A DNA stretch of 64,000 nucleotides from Micrasema longulum (GCA_022494885.1 JAGVSM010003547.1:103651-167650), one strand, 5' to 3'. Numbered from the stretch's first letter, positions 41,216 to 52,400 are shown. Program-made: numbers and translations. Notes: generated by a model not told the origin, from the sequence alone.

Positions 41216-42540
41216 AATATAAAAATGATTTCAAAATGTTTACAAGAAAGGAAAAAAAATAATACATCGAAAAAAGTACTAGTAAGTTTGTCAAGTGGTC
41301 TCAATGCAACGACATAAAAAAAAAGTAAATAAATTAAACAATAATAGCATTCTTTGACATATCATGGTTCAAAAGATGAGGAAAGTGGTGGTCGATAACC
41401 GAAGGGTGGATCTTTTAGGTGTACAGGGTCTTTTGAGAAAGTGTAATATTAATAGTAGTTTCAATAGCTTAACTTCATATAAATCAACAAAAGGAAGGAA
41501 TAGATATCTCTGTTAAACCGCTTGATACTTGTAAACTCAAACGGCTTCAGAATGAATGCATAACGTATACAATGTAAACAACTATTTGGTATAAGGAAAT
41601 ATGACCACATATCAGAGGGTATTAAAGATAATTAACACAAAAATGTTTAGTAAGTGAAAAACGTGTACTTAATAAAATTAATTTGGTCATAATATACGTA
41701 CATTATTATAATTGGGATTTATTCTAATTGACTAAAACATTGTGGAGAGTGTACCTTATCTGAGCACGTGACCTCTATGAGTGTATGTTGCACGATTAAA
41801 CAAACAAACTATTCATATTATTATTAATGAATTATCCATCGGTTTCTTTGTGAGTTAGGGGGTGTAGCCAAGTAAAAAGTCTATTTAAATTATTCAAACA
41901 AATATGTAGTAAATTATTACCAAAATATTATATGAATGCAAATAGTTAAGTCATAAAAATGAGTCATATTTGGAAACACCGTATTTTTTTTAAATAAAAT
42001 TATTTGTGTAATAAATTGCGTCGATTAAAGTGAATCACTAGAATTCAAATATAAATGAATACAAAACATTCAAGCTTGTTAGAGAAAAAATTAGGTGCAA
42101 GATGGTTATAATTCATTTTTGAAATATAACACTAGTGATACTAATTAATCAATAACATACAATAGAAATCCTCAAAAGCAATAAATACCAAAATAAACCT
42201 AATGTAGAATTCTTAAAAAACAGCCAACGTTTATTTATTCCTCACGCTGTACCTATTACAGTAAATTTACTAATTATTTTCAATACTATATTTTTCAAAT
42301 GTTCTAATTGACAACCATTTTTGTTCATCAAGATGAGATAATAAAAAAACTTTTTTAAAAAGAAAAGTCACATCAATATACAAGATATCGACCGTGGTCA
42401 GGTTAAAGGCATTAACCCACAATTCTGGAAAAGGTGATTTCATTATTTCAAATGACTTTTAAACCAATTACCAATTGCAATGGCCGTTTGAAATTCATAT
42501 ACAATACAACTGCATTTTTGACTCATTATTCATTCGTTGT
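41216..42540. other. AT-rich non-coding stretch, nothing recognised
   Basis: No frame with protein-like motifs and no visible repeat partner within the window. Confidence 0.5.
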
Positions 42541-42720
42541 AAAAAAACTTTAATAATCTTCCAGAAATCTTAAAATCAATACCAAATATTAAAAAATTTA
42601 AATCTAAATAAAAAAGACACATAAGACCCACCCTAGCCTGAACTCCGTAAAGTAGGAAATTGTGTATATTTTAGAGTTAATACTCTATATATATATTTAT
42701 CTAATTTTAAGGTATCTGTT
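42541..42720 (+). pseudogene. LINE ORF2 extreme C-terminal fragment (weak)
   Basis: A short frame at about 42543-42609 reads NFNNLPEILKSIPNIKKFKS K and then stops. FNxLPxxIKxxxNxxxFKxKLK is the usual last segment of CR1/Jockey-type LINE ORF2 proteins. Upstream, the sequence is too decayed to translate with confidence. An AT-rich UTR-like stretch follows. Confidence 0.45.
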
Positions 42721-43993
42721 TTAGATAATAAAAATAATATTTTAATAAAATATAAAGTATGAATATATGTGTAAACATACTAAACATATATATGTATAAA
42801 AATAAATGTACAACGAACTCACTCTCTAAACACGTGTTTTCATTTTATTCTAGATGTAGAAACGTTATTATTTATTATTTATGTACCAAACATTTTTTAA
42901 TTTTGTACTTATTTTATCAAGACTTTTTTCAATTCATGAAAAAATATTGTATTTCCCATTAAAAGTTTGTATAAAGTTTCTCCAGACAAAAGTAATAAAA
43001 TTCTATTATAATTTTATTGTATTGGTAAGTTATTTATCCTTTATGTACTTATATGAATACTTTTTATCATCGTCATCATTCCATGTCTGCTCCCTAATTA
43101 AAGCATATAGTAACCACAAAGATTCTCGAGACATCTATGTCAGCAGCCAATAAGTGTGCATCCAACCAAGTCAGGTTCGTATCCCGTAGTTCTGACATGA
43201 ACTGCCGATGAACATTCAGCAGAAGCTTGGTTTAGGTTCTCAGGAGTCATCCGCAGTATGTGGCCAAGTCAACCGTACGGCCTCCGCTTAATGATAGTTG
43301 TCACTGAAGTTTAATGCGTCCGTTCTCTTATTAGTTCAGAAATACGTTTAATTTTATGACTAGTCTCGAAAATTTTGCAAAAACGATGAAATCAGTCACT
43401 GGTTATTTCAGTTTGAAGAATTTAAAAAAAAAAAAAGTATATACAATATATGATAGTACCGACATAAAATATCCATATTTTGTTTATATCAAAATGTTTG
43501 TAGATATTTACTATGTACACCTATCTTTATGAGTTTCGTAAAAAAAAAACATTTTTCTTGTCGTCCTCGAATGAAATTTAAAAATAAAATAAACGTATTA
43601 ATTATTGCTTTTGTTTATAAATAAAGAAAAGCGTTTTTTCTCTAAGTTTTTTTGTCAAAAAGAAATCTAATATTAAAAACATTGCCGTTATAAAAAAACG
43701 TAGTCTGAAAACAAAAAAACTATAAATGTACCTATGTTTTAATAATAATTGTCTCAAAGGAGATTGTAGCGGGAATCGCGCGGAAAGAATCGCGCGGAAT
43801 GCACCCATGTGTCAGGCAGCCTTTGATCAGGGCCGCCACCCTCAGAACAAAGCGCCGCCTTCAGGGGCGTAGCTCTATCTCGTCAGCAAATTGTATATTT
43901 ACTAATAACTGCTAATGCGAAATAAAACATTTTGAAAAAATGTTAGAACCTAGGTATACAAAATTTAAAAAAAAAAGAAATTTCTATCAAAAA
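42721..43993. other. AT-rich non-coding stretch, nothing recognised
   Basis: The short frames at 42759-43153 and 43602-43808 are hydrophobic, low-complexity sequence without a family signature. The segment 43160-43320 is GC-richer and unique. Confidence 0.45.
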
Positions 43994-44039
43994 TCGTAAA
44001 ACGATAGTAATTAAATTCTTAATTACTATCGTTTTACGA
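43994..44039. repeat. Perfect 21-bp inverted repeat with 4-nt loop
   Basis: TCGTAAAACGATAGTAATTAA (43994-44014) is perfectly complementary to 44019-44039, with the loop ATTC. The stem is too short for a canonical pre-miRNA and the loop is small. It may be a DNA replication-derived inverted duplication. Confidence 0.8.
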
Positions 44040-44199
44040 GTTTAATTGATGTTTTGAAAATAATTCATTTGAAAAGTTAGTTTTTTATATTTTGTTCAAC
44101 TTTGTTGTAGGTACCAATATGTAAATAGCTACTGTTAAATGTTACTAAAAATTGCTGCTTTAAAAAAGAACTGCAATTGTGGCTAAGAATAGCAGACGC

Positions 44200-44415
44200 C
44201 ACATTCAAATGCATGAAGGCTGTCTGGAGATCGGATATTGAATCAGTGACAAATGTCATTTATATAACCCGTGCATAACATCTACATATCCTTCTCTACG
44301 GATCGTGGCTCCTTACTTTGGCCCAAAACAGCAAAATCCTGAGTTTTGAGAATAGACATTTAAGAAGAATCTTGGGTGTGAGGTGGTTGGACTTTGTGAG
44401 GAATGAAGTAAAAAA
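44200..44415 (+). pseudogene. LINE polymerase C-terminal fragment fused to mariner
   Basis: LLYGSWLLTLAQNSKILSFE NRHLRRILGVRWLDFVRNE matches the L-L-Y-G-S-E-T-W...FExRxLRRILGxxWxDxxRNE segment of RTE-like and related LINEs. It ends at about 44410, where the same open frame runs straight into mariner transposase sequence, so the 85-codon frame 44318-44575 is a chance fusion of two element types. Confidence 0.75.
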
Positions 44416-44780
44416 AACGCACACAGCAAAATCATCATTTGGTTGGGACGTTTTGAACCACCTCCCGTATTCCTCTGTCTTCGTGCCTTCAGATTATAAT
44501 TGTTTCACTTCCTTGAAGGCACACATGGATGGGATTGAATTTTCAACGACAAGCAGGTGCAGAAAGATATTCTGAAGGGGGAAGAAGCTGGCTTGAGAGT
44601 TTTTCGAGGAGCGCATAAAGAAGCTTGTGCCACGGCTCATCCCATGCAGTGAACAAAATGGCGATATGTGGAAAAATAGTCAACAAGTGTATTAACAATA
44701 TCCTGGATTTTTTTTTAATAAACTATTTCTTAAAAAATATAAAAATCTAGTACATTTACTTTCTGAACAAGTCTCGTATT
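44413..44780 (+). pseudogene. mariner transposase C-terminal fragment
   Basis: THTAKSSFGWDVLNHLPYSS VFVPSDYN then CFTSLKAHMDG corresponds to the mariner stretch PHxAxxxxxxxGWExLxHPPYSPDLAPSDYHLFxSLxxxLxG. The catalytic Asp of the last triad position is kept as the D of PSDY. The stop follows 20 codons later. UTR-like sequence reaches about 44780 (CTTTCTGAACAAGTCTCGT). The first two thirds of the gene are absent. Confidence 0.8.
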
Positions 44781-44879
44781 TGGCTATAAGTCCATCATGG
44801 TACAAATACTATTGTAATTTAAAATGTTTACCGGTAGTGAATATAAATTTGCTAGTATTTTTAAGTTTCAGGCAAAATC

Positions 44880-45600
44880 GGAGGAAATAAATTAATGATT
44901 TATTGGAACTTGAATGAACTCTTAGTGTGTTTCGTGAATATTCACACTTAAAAAATGTAAAGAACATGTCATTGAAAGTATTATCCATCGCTAGCGACTA
45001 CTTTCTCCCATCTTTCTGGCAGCATATAAATACTTTCTCAAAAGGGCGACTTATCATTTTTCGGCATCTTTATAATAATGAAATTACTCCTCAGTCATCG
45101 ATTGAAACAAGTGGTAATCGGAAGGAGCAATGTTCGGTGAATATGGCGGATGGGATAGGACTTCCCAGTTAAGCGTTCTTAGTATGTTTTGGCTGGCTTT
45201 GCAACATTTGGCCGAGCGTTGTCGTGCTGCAAAATTACTTTGTCATGTATCTCCTCGTATTGCAGCCGTTTTTCCTTCAACGCTCGGCTCAAACGCATCA
45301 ATTGTAGTCGACAGGGATCACCTGTGATGGTTTCGTTGGGTTTGAGGATCTCATAATACACTACAACTAGCTGATTATGGCGCAGAGCTGAGATGATGGT
45401 GATGTTCGATAATGTTCCGATAGATCATGGTCACTGTAAGTTTCCACAAGAATTCTACGTGCTTACGCTGAGGATTTTTTTCTTGGAAAAAGCAATGCAG
45501 TGAAATTCCTCGCACCCGTGGCATGAAACCCATCATATTTAACGCTTTGAGAAAACATGTCAGCATAATAACATATTCCGTCATTTCAAGCCTAATGGTG
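44880..45600 (-). pseudogene. mariner transposase, second type, minus strand
   Basis: The minus-strand frame 45361-45179 reads YYEILKPNETITGDPCRLQL, then VILQHDNARPNVAKPAKTY. This is the mariner segment with the second catalytic Asp (HDNARPH). After frameshifts it continues PIRHIHRTLLLPITT and LPERWEKVVASDG, ending near 44960. Sequence upstream to about 45600 is open in another frame, but I could not align it with mariner. It differs clearly from the 44413-44780 copy, so two mariner lineages lie next to each other. Confidence 0.8.
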
Positions 45601-45984
45601 GAGCTTCATGATGTAAAAAAGCTAAGATATTACCATATGTAGGAAACAGCGAGAACTTTTTTAAGTCTCTACATGATACAATATTTTTGGGGTTTCAAAA
45701 GTTAACAATGAATTGGTCACCGTTTCGGATGTGATATGGGAATAAGGTTTTCTTGAATTACATTTCGTAAGAAGTTGATGAAATTATTATGTTTGAAAGC
45801 GTGAATAATTGCCCTAAATAAGTACGTGGGAAATATTTCATATTTTGTACAAATGGGTTCATGTGGATACAATTTACATTAATTGACTACGGAAGAAAAA
45901 AGCACACTCAAAACCTTTCGAAAAAAAATCTGAATTGGTGATTAGATGCGTATTTTCCAATCCACATTAATTACAAAAAACAAT
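45601..45984. other. Non-coding stretch, nothing recognised
   Basis: It could contain the decayed 5' part of the minus-strand mariner to its left, but no motif is legible. Confidence 0.4.
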
Positions 45985-46390
45985 AAATAAACAAACCACC
46001 CTCAAGTGTTTCCCTGTAGGAGTAGACAGAGAGATAAAATACTACTCCATTAAATTTCAATTGATTTCTTTAAATTGTATATTTATTTAATTATAATACA
46101 ATAGCATTTTAACAAGTATCCTTTGGTTAGGTGAGTCTCTCCATCTATCACTGTTCAACCCATTGTGACAAACAGATTTATACATGTAGATCTCGATTTC
46201 TGTACATTTATGCATCACCCTGAGTACACATGCTGTCTATTCGGACTTTTGACTCGTAGATCTCCTAGTATTTGTTGAATTTGGTGATGGCATTGTTTAT
46301 CTCGGTCCGCTAAGTTTTTTGCATCCAACGAAATTCGCACAGCAATTTTTTTAAACGTGATTTCGCTCTACATTTGTTTGTATGTTAATA
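45985..46390 (-). pseudogene. RTE-like LINE 3' end (21716-type), minus strand
   Basis: Complemented, it has GGACCGAGATAAACAATGCC, CTAGGAGATCTACGAGTCAA AAGTCCGAATAG, and the end CTCTCTGTCTACTCCTACAG GGAAACACTTGAGGGTGGTT TGTTTATTTATTG. These align with 22283-22500 (GGAAGACCGAGAAAGACATG, GAAGATGGACATGTCAAAAG TAGG and TTCTGCCTACCCCTACGGGG AAACGGCGTGATGGTTTGTT). About 60 bp of AT-rich sequence at 46045-46105 looks inserted. Confidence 0.65.
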
Positions 46391-48302
46391 ACAACGACTT
46401 ACAAAAATGATACAATAAAATATTTTAACTAGGTAAGGTACAAAAACTCAAGGTATCTCTTGACAGTTCTTCTTTTTTTATATTTGTTAGTAGTTTAAGT
46501 TATCACCAAACCCATTTCGCGACATTCATTTGCTACGTAAGTTAAAAATTGTGAATTAACATATATCTGAAATCTTAACTCATAAACATAAGATTCTATT
46601 GACTAATTCAATAAAAAGGAAAAAAAAAATGTTATTTAAATCATTCGAACGCAAATATTTAGTCAAAATTTGAAGGAAAAAAAACATATTAGTGCAGATG
46701 TTTCTGTGAATCTGAAACACTCGCTTGAATATGTGTAGTCTTTAAAAATTAAGTTGTTTGGATATACGTATGACATGAACGTATTTAAAATATTGTGTTT
46801 TTGCGTATCTACCACTATTCAAGTTTATCTGAACAATACAAGTGATTCGATTGTAATGATGTGTGGCAAACCCTGTGGCAGACCAAATTTGTTGGTGAAC
46901 CACTATGGAGTTTACTGGAGGTCCTAAGTCTAACTACTTGCAGTGGGGGTCATACACGATGTAAACCCTACAGAGCTAATTCTAAAGCTCAAACTGGATC
47001 GGTACAGCGGGCGCAGGTTCACACGAAGCGAATAACGCGTGCTTACTCTTCAAATTGTTCACTGTTCATCTTGATCGCCGGATTTCAAAACATCGTACGA
47101 TAAAATTTTTAAATAAAAAAAACACAATATTACGTCTATTTCAATTTCGTGGCCAGTTCCTATTATCTAACCTTGACCACCATATACCACACACCGTATT
47201 TGAGGGATTCTTCTTATTTCTCCATGTCAATATAAACATACAAGGAAAAATTGCTTGTTGCTGTACGAGAAAAACTGCCCGAGGGAGCTCTCTGTAATCT
47301 GGTAGTTTTTGGATATTTGTGTTGAAAGAAGGTAACCCAGAAGCACATAATATGTTTTTTGTAGGATTGAAAAAAAGAGGGAAATGAGTTAAAACTATCT
47401 GTAAATAAAAAAAGTTTAAAACGTGAATTGCTGTGGTAGGAACATATAAAGAATTTCAGACCTCTGATCCCGCATTTAAAACACTACCACGAAACAAAAA
47501 CCAAACCAATTACTTCGAAAAATTCTAGAATCGAACAAGAATTAAACTGAAATATTTTTTATGTTTAACATAGGCAGAAAACTGATTTGAACAATACATC
47601 AATCTTAAGCAATACTATTAAAACATTTATCAACGGATTTTAAGCACCAGAATTGTAAGAGCGTGAATTTAAGTCCTAAGTAAAATATCAGTTCATTGCT
47701 TATCAAGGGGTTTTAGATTAGTTAGTCAATATGTTAAGTGTTCTTGATCTAAGCGATCTGATTGAAATATTTTATTTTCAACATTATATACTAATGGCGT
47801 ATTTCACATCAAAACCAATATAGCGATAGAAACTGAAACTTTCTAAATCAATGTTGCTATGGGGTGCGGACGTAGTGAAATTCGTTTCCTTGTTAATGAA
47901 ATGGTTAAAAAAATATATTTACCTGGCCAAATTCGTTTGATTCAGAGGCCAAAATAATACAATTTATTTACTCTGCTAACCTAAAATAATTCAAATATGT
48001 CCGAAACATGAAACAATATTTATTATCTTGAGGTACTATAAAATGACAAGGCTAATAATTTACCTGTCACTCGTATTCATGTATCGTTTTATATACTGAA
48101 TCAATAGAACTTAAGTCACAAAACAAATAAACTGGCTACTGACGCTAGGTGTCTTATTTACTTACACAGTCCACATTCCACCTTAATTATTACTTAAATT
48201 TTACAATTCAAACCAACGTGCGTCCAGCTCAAAGTATTTCTCGGAACTGAAATATAAATTAATATATTGTTAGAATTATTTACCTGCCCTGCCATGTGTC
48301 GG
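46391..48302. other. Non-coding stretch with a SINE head fragment
   Basis: About 1.9 kb. The segment 47455-47525, complemented, contains TTTCGTGGTAGTGTTTTAAA TGCGGGATCAGAGGTCTGAA, a SINE family 2 head. The segment 46860-47090 is GC-richer with an 80-codon frame on the plus strand that has no family signature. Nothing else was recognised. Confidence 0.45.
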
Positions 48303-48472
48303 CGGCCTCCGTGGTGTAGTGGTCAAGACGCTTGACTCACGCACGGAAGGTTCCGGGTTCGATTCCCGGTGAGAACACAAAAATTAAAATGTGATTTTTC
48401 TCAAGCCTGGTTGTTCTGTAATGTAATTCACTACTGTAATTGGGCCTCCTGGCCTGTTGTGGTGCAAAAAAA
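48303..48472 (+). mobile_element. tRNA-derived SINE, family 1, copy 1
   Basis: CGGCCTCCGTGGTGTAGTGG holds an A box TGGTGTAGTGG (48312-48322), and GGTTCGATTCC (48356-48366) is a perfect Pol III B box at tRNA-like spacing. The short body (GTTCTGTAATGTAATTCACT, then GTAATTGGGCCTCCTGGCCT GTTGTGGTGC) ends in an A-run. It resembles a tRNA with an added tail. A real tRNA gene is unlikely, because the 5' and 3' ends do not form an acceptor stem and a second copy carries the same body. Confidence 0.85.
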
Positions 48473-48747
48473 AAAAGAAAAATGAAAAAATGAAAACTCC
48501 AGTATTTATTTTTCCAAAGTAGGTTGAACTACAGTGAAAATTGAATTACTTTAAATTGATAGTATTAAATATTAGAATTATTTTATTTATTTAGGACTAA
48601 GAAAGTTTTTTATAATATGTCCGTAATAGACGCACGAAGCCTTGCAATGAAATACAAAGATAAAAAAATCCTGAATGTAATAATTGTTGCATTCAAATTT
48701 CTTAGTGGAGTTTTATGGTAATTTAAAAAATGATTTAAATTCATTTT

Positions 48748-49205
48748 TTATTAATATTTAAAGCATTTACTTTGTGGTCAAACATTTGAATAAATGTTAT
48801 TTAATATTTGTGTATTACCATTTACCGACTTTTCTATGTCTATCGGCTTCGAGACGTACCCGTCTCTTCACCAGGACTCCGATCAAACCAACATGCAAAA
48901 CCCACTTCACCAAAATATTAAACCAACACGACATGCATTTCAATAAGCTCAATTCTCGAAAAACAGAATATTTTCATAATTTAATCAGTGCACGTTTGTC
49001 CTAATCAGTGCATGTGCTTATTAAAATGCATGTCGTGTTGGTTTTATATGTTTGTGCAACAACTATGGTGAAGGTGTAAAGTGGGATTTGCATGTTAGTT
49101 TATTTGGTGTCCTGACGAAGAGACGGGTTCGTCTCGAAACCGGTAGACATAGAAAAGTCGGTAAGTGGTTATATACAAATATTTGAAATACATTTGTTTT
49201 AAATG
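48748..49205 (+). mobile_element. Foldback element with hammerhead-like core (Penelope-like?)
   Basis: Two arms of about 180 bp (48770-48950 and 49018-49198) are inverted copies: TTTACCGACTTTTCTATGTC against GACATAGAAAAGTCGGTAAG, and ACACGACATGCATTTCAATA against TTAAAATGCATGTCGTGTTG. The right arm holds CCTGACGAAGAGACGGGTTC then GTCTCGAAACCGGTAGACAT. There a GAGACG/CGTCTC stem is bracketed by CTGACGA and GAAAC as in a hammerhead ribozyme core, with one extra A next to the stem. Motifs of this type are known from terminal repeats of Penelope-like retroelements. That assignment is an inference, and no reverse transcriptase is present. Confidence 0.55.
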
Positions 49206-49934
49206 ATTGTATCGTGAATTTAATTTGATATTAAAATGGAGTAAATAAAAGCAATATTTTTGTTTGTAAATGCCGTACGCGAGGTTATGAAGTTGGACCA
49301 TTTGAATGTTTGACTGCCCTTTATGAGACCGAAGCCTCAGTGCTGCGTCATGCAACAGATTGATATGATCTCCGGGTCCATCTCGGTATTGTGACATGGA
49401 AGATACCTGTCGCTGGAAACTCAAACAATCCAATCCCTGTCTTGTATATCCCGGTCGATGCATATGGGAAAGTGATGACTTGTTACTCGTAGATCAAACA
49501 ATAACGCTTCAATATAAATTTCGTAACTCGTATTGATTTGATGGTATTATTTGCAACATTATTATACACAGCGCATTTCGTACGAACGCAAAGATTTGTA
49601 CAAAAAATAATTTGAAATGTACTCTGTACAAAATATTTTATAGTAAAAGGCAAACCACTCTACAGCTGCGCGAAATTTTTTTTATGGAGTGCCATGCAGT
49701 GTAGCGTGCTTTAGTGCGGTTTCTTTCATAATATTTTTTTTTTATAATATTAGCGCGGTTTGACCTTAACATGAAAAAAATTATCCCGAAAAAACAATTT
49801 TTCTACAGAGCATTTTTCTAGACTGATATATTTTTCGAAAATCTATTTGCCATTACAGTAATTCGATAATTTGTGATACAATAATTCGACTTTCTATATC
49901 TAATGGTAAAAAAAATGAATGTCAAAAAAACGAA
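49206..49934. other. Non-coding stretch, nothing recognised
   Basis: The minus-strand frame 49095-49463 spans the edge of the foldback element. Its right part (49270-49470) is GC-richer but shows no recognised domain. Confidence 0.4.
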
Positions 49935-50092
49935 TGGCCTCCGTGGTGTAGTGCTCAAGACGCTTGGCTCACAGTTGGTGACGGGTTCTATTCCCGGTGA
50001 GAACATAAAAATTAAACGTTGTTTTTCTTCTTTTTTTTAGTGTTCTGTAATGTAATTCACCGATGTAGTTGGGCCTCCTGGCCTGTCGTGGA
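49935..50092 (+). mobile_element. tRNA-derived SINE, family 1, copy 2
   Basis: TGGCCTCCGTGGTGTAGTGC has an A box, and GGTTCTATTCC (49983-49993) is a B box with one change. The body TTCTGTAATGTAATTCACCG ATGTAGTTGGGCCTCCTGGC CTGTCGTGG matches copy 1, and an A-run follows. The copies differ mainly in the anticodon-arm region. Confidence 0.82.
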
Positions 50093-50194
50093 AAAAAAAT
50101 ATTCAAAAAAATATTTAGAAAAAATCATTTTAAGAATAAAACTCAAAAAAAGTGTTCATTTTATGGTGGAGATAAATTTTTAAGATCATTTATG

Positions 50195-50265
50195 TTTCAA
50201 CCAACTTTTGACTATGTCCAAATGTTTGTAGAGAGGCTGGATTTCCTCCTGGACGATTTTATGAA
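50195..50265 (+). repeat. Terminal fragment of the ~390-bp repeat (family D)
   Basis: AACTTTTGACTATGTCCAAA TGTTTGTAGAGAGGCTGGAT TTCCTCCTGGACG matches the last ~65 bp of the unit (TTGTCCAAATTTTTGTAGAC AAGGACTGGATTCAACTCC). Confidence 0.55.
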
Positions 50266-50387
50266 AACAGTTATTTTTAAGAAATAAGTTCGGATATAAA
50301 ATGTTTCCGGATGAATGTCTCAGACGCAAATACAAATGGATGTGTTATGCAAAAAAAAAATGAACTGCACCATCCTTAAACAGAGAT

Positions 50388-50814
50388 AATTGAACGAAGT
50401 TATGCAGAAAAGAGCCAGCAATATAAAAGTGAAACTGAGAAAATAGCACATTCGTGAAAAGAGTGAGTAATCTGATCTACGCAACAGTTGGAATGTTTTT
50501 GACTTTGACAAAGATAAACAATGAATACAACAGTTTTTATATATATTAAAAACAAGAATCTTTTCACGTATTTGACCAGTTTTAATGATTTTCAAAGTAC
50601 CGTAAGATTTTTCGAGTACTGTGAGTGTTTTCTGCAAATTAAGAAATATCTTTTTTGTTATCGTCACTATTTTAAGAAGGTGATTATTACAGTTTATTGC
50701 ATGAAAGCAGCCTGGCTGTTTTTAGCAAAAAATTGACCTTTCTGCACCCGACAACACCTACATTTCATTTTTTCAAAATTGTGGACTGGCTGCTTTCTGC
50801 ATAACGACGTTCAA
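50388..50814. mobile_element. MITE family F, copy 2
   Basis: TTGAACGAAGTTATGCAGAA AAGAGCCAG at the left and, complemented, TTGAACGTCGTTATGCAGAA AGCAGCCAG at the right. The interior aligns with 18064-18487 along its whole length. The minus-strand frame at 50320-50667 is just this non-coding interior. Confidence 0.8.
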
Positions 50815-51739
50815 TTGATGTTTAACATCAGACGGATTAAAAAAAATACGATTAATAATTTGTTGTAAATATATAAATATAAAACGTAACATATATTTTA
50901 AAATATAAATAGTGGGATTACACTTTTTTACAGAACGCCTTAAAAACGATTACCTTATTTGTAATAACAATACCCCAAAAACGATTAAAATGTTACTTCC
51001 CTAAAAAAATGTGTAGGTATATATTTTTTTTTTTTTTTAAATGTAAAATTATCAATAGAATATGTTTTATTGTGATTTTAATTTTACAACAAATTTAATA
51101 CAGCAAATTTTGATTCGATGCTTAGTCTTTATTGAGATCCCAGATACCTAAGTTTAGTCTAAAATTGAAATGTCGTAATCTGCCGTTCTAAAAGTATATA
51201 TATTTTAGTTACGTAAAACTTTTAAGTTTATTTTTTAATAGAAATACCTTAAAAAAATATTGTTTTCATCTTATTTATGTTTTTTTTTTTTTTTTATTGC
51301 TCAAAAAAAATCATTCGTTTTAAAATGGCAAAACTGTATGATTTCCTAATTTTGCGTTCGTTTTACCAGACTTCAGCCTTAAAATATTTTTGCAGAATTA
51401 TTATCATGTAAGGCCACTTATTGATATTGATCTTGATTCGCAACAAAACGTTAAGTATCTCAAATTGTTAGATTGTTTTTAGTTTTTGGTTATCACATCG
51501 ATGTACTTCAGAGAATTTGTATGTTTAAACTCATCAAACCATTTTTTCAAAGTAAGAATATCACTTTTGTATCATGATTCTGACACTAACACATTTTTAA
51601 CACCATCTAAAACACCGTATTTTGAATCGTTATAGAATATTTGGTGCTGCCGATGTGGAGGAGGGAAGTTTGCTTCTGATCTTTACCTATTTCATGTAAG
51701 AATTATCTGTGTCCAGGAGGTTAATTAATACAGTTTTGT
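50815..51739. other. AT-rich non-coding stretch, nothing recognised
   Basis: Long T-runs and A-runs (for example 51025-51038, 51280-51295). No frame or repeat was found. Confidence 0.5.
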
Positions 51740-51960
51740 GCTTCAACACCCTGGACAAGTGCTCTTTACTCGATAGCTGATCTTATCGTTATCAAGTGGA
51801 GGTAATTCCGCCTCCGTTCGCCTACCATCCTTGAGGTCTTGAGTTGGATTCCTGGCAAAGACGTGCCAAATTGATTTTAAAGGTTGTTTAATCAGATGAT
51901 CCAAATATACAACATTTGGTCTAACAATGTAGTGCACAAATGGGTGCATAAAGGAGATTG
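51740..51960 (+). mobile_element. SINE-like element, tRNA-like head
   Basis: CGCCTACCATCCTTGAGGTC TTGAGTTGGATTCCTGGCAA has a B-box-like GAGTTGGATTCC, and the end GTAGTGCACAAATGGGTGCA TAAAGG recalls the AGTGCCTTATGCACCATTAG GTGCGGAAAG end of SINE family 3. A piece of the same head lies inverted at 9062-9110. The A box is not clear. Confidence 0.45.
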
Positions 51961-52356
51961 TTATAACCTTTGTATTGAGATTTGTGATATATATATAGTA
52001 CCTGACATTAAATAAAGAACATCGAGCTTAAAGGGAAGAAACTGCGTCTGTAGGCCTAATCGGCTAAGTTGGGCTTCGTAGAGCGTCGTCTTTGTTATTC
52101 ATACATTTATACAAGTGTCGAACTCGTGCGACAGAGACGACGCACTTCAAAGTCGGCATTCTCTTTCTTAAGTGTGATGTCCTTTTTTTAACTGCCGGGT
52201 ATTGCGTGTAATTTTAAACAAATGAATATTACTAGGTACTTACAAATATTAAATGCTCACATGCTAATTCGCAAAAATTACATTTCATCAACGGCAAGTA
52301 TTTTTCGTAATTAAATATGCTTTTGGAAATTAATTTATTAAACTAATATAATATCT

Positions 52357-52400
52357 GCCTACCCCACGGGGAAATAGTAAAATAGTAGTAGTAATAATTA
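52357..52400 (+). mobile_element. RTE-like LINE extreme 3' end
   Basis: ATCTGCCTACCCCACGGGGA AATAG followed by (TAG)n matches the CTGCCTACCCCTACGGGGAA ACGG end of the copy at 21716-22500, with a TAG instead of a TTG repeat tail. Confidence 0.5.

Noticed and set aside
46861..47297. Two overlapping 80-codon frames in GC-richer DNA
   Set aside because: No domain, no splice context and no repeat partner. Probably chance from composition.
48312..48366. A genuine tRNA gene
   Set aside because: The A and B boxes are excellent, but the ends do not form an acceptor stem, the body continues into a shared tail, and a second copy with the same tail exists. It is a SINE.
50320..50667. 115-codon minus-strand frame
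   Set aside because: It lies within the non-coding interior of the MITE at 50388-50814. The same region of the sister MITE at 18064-18487 is not open.
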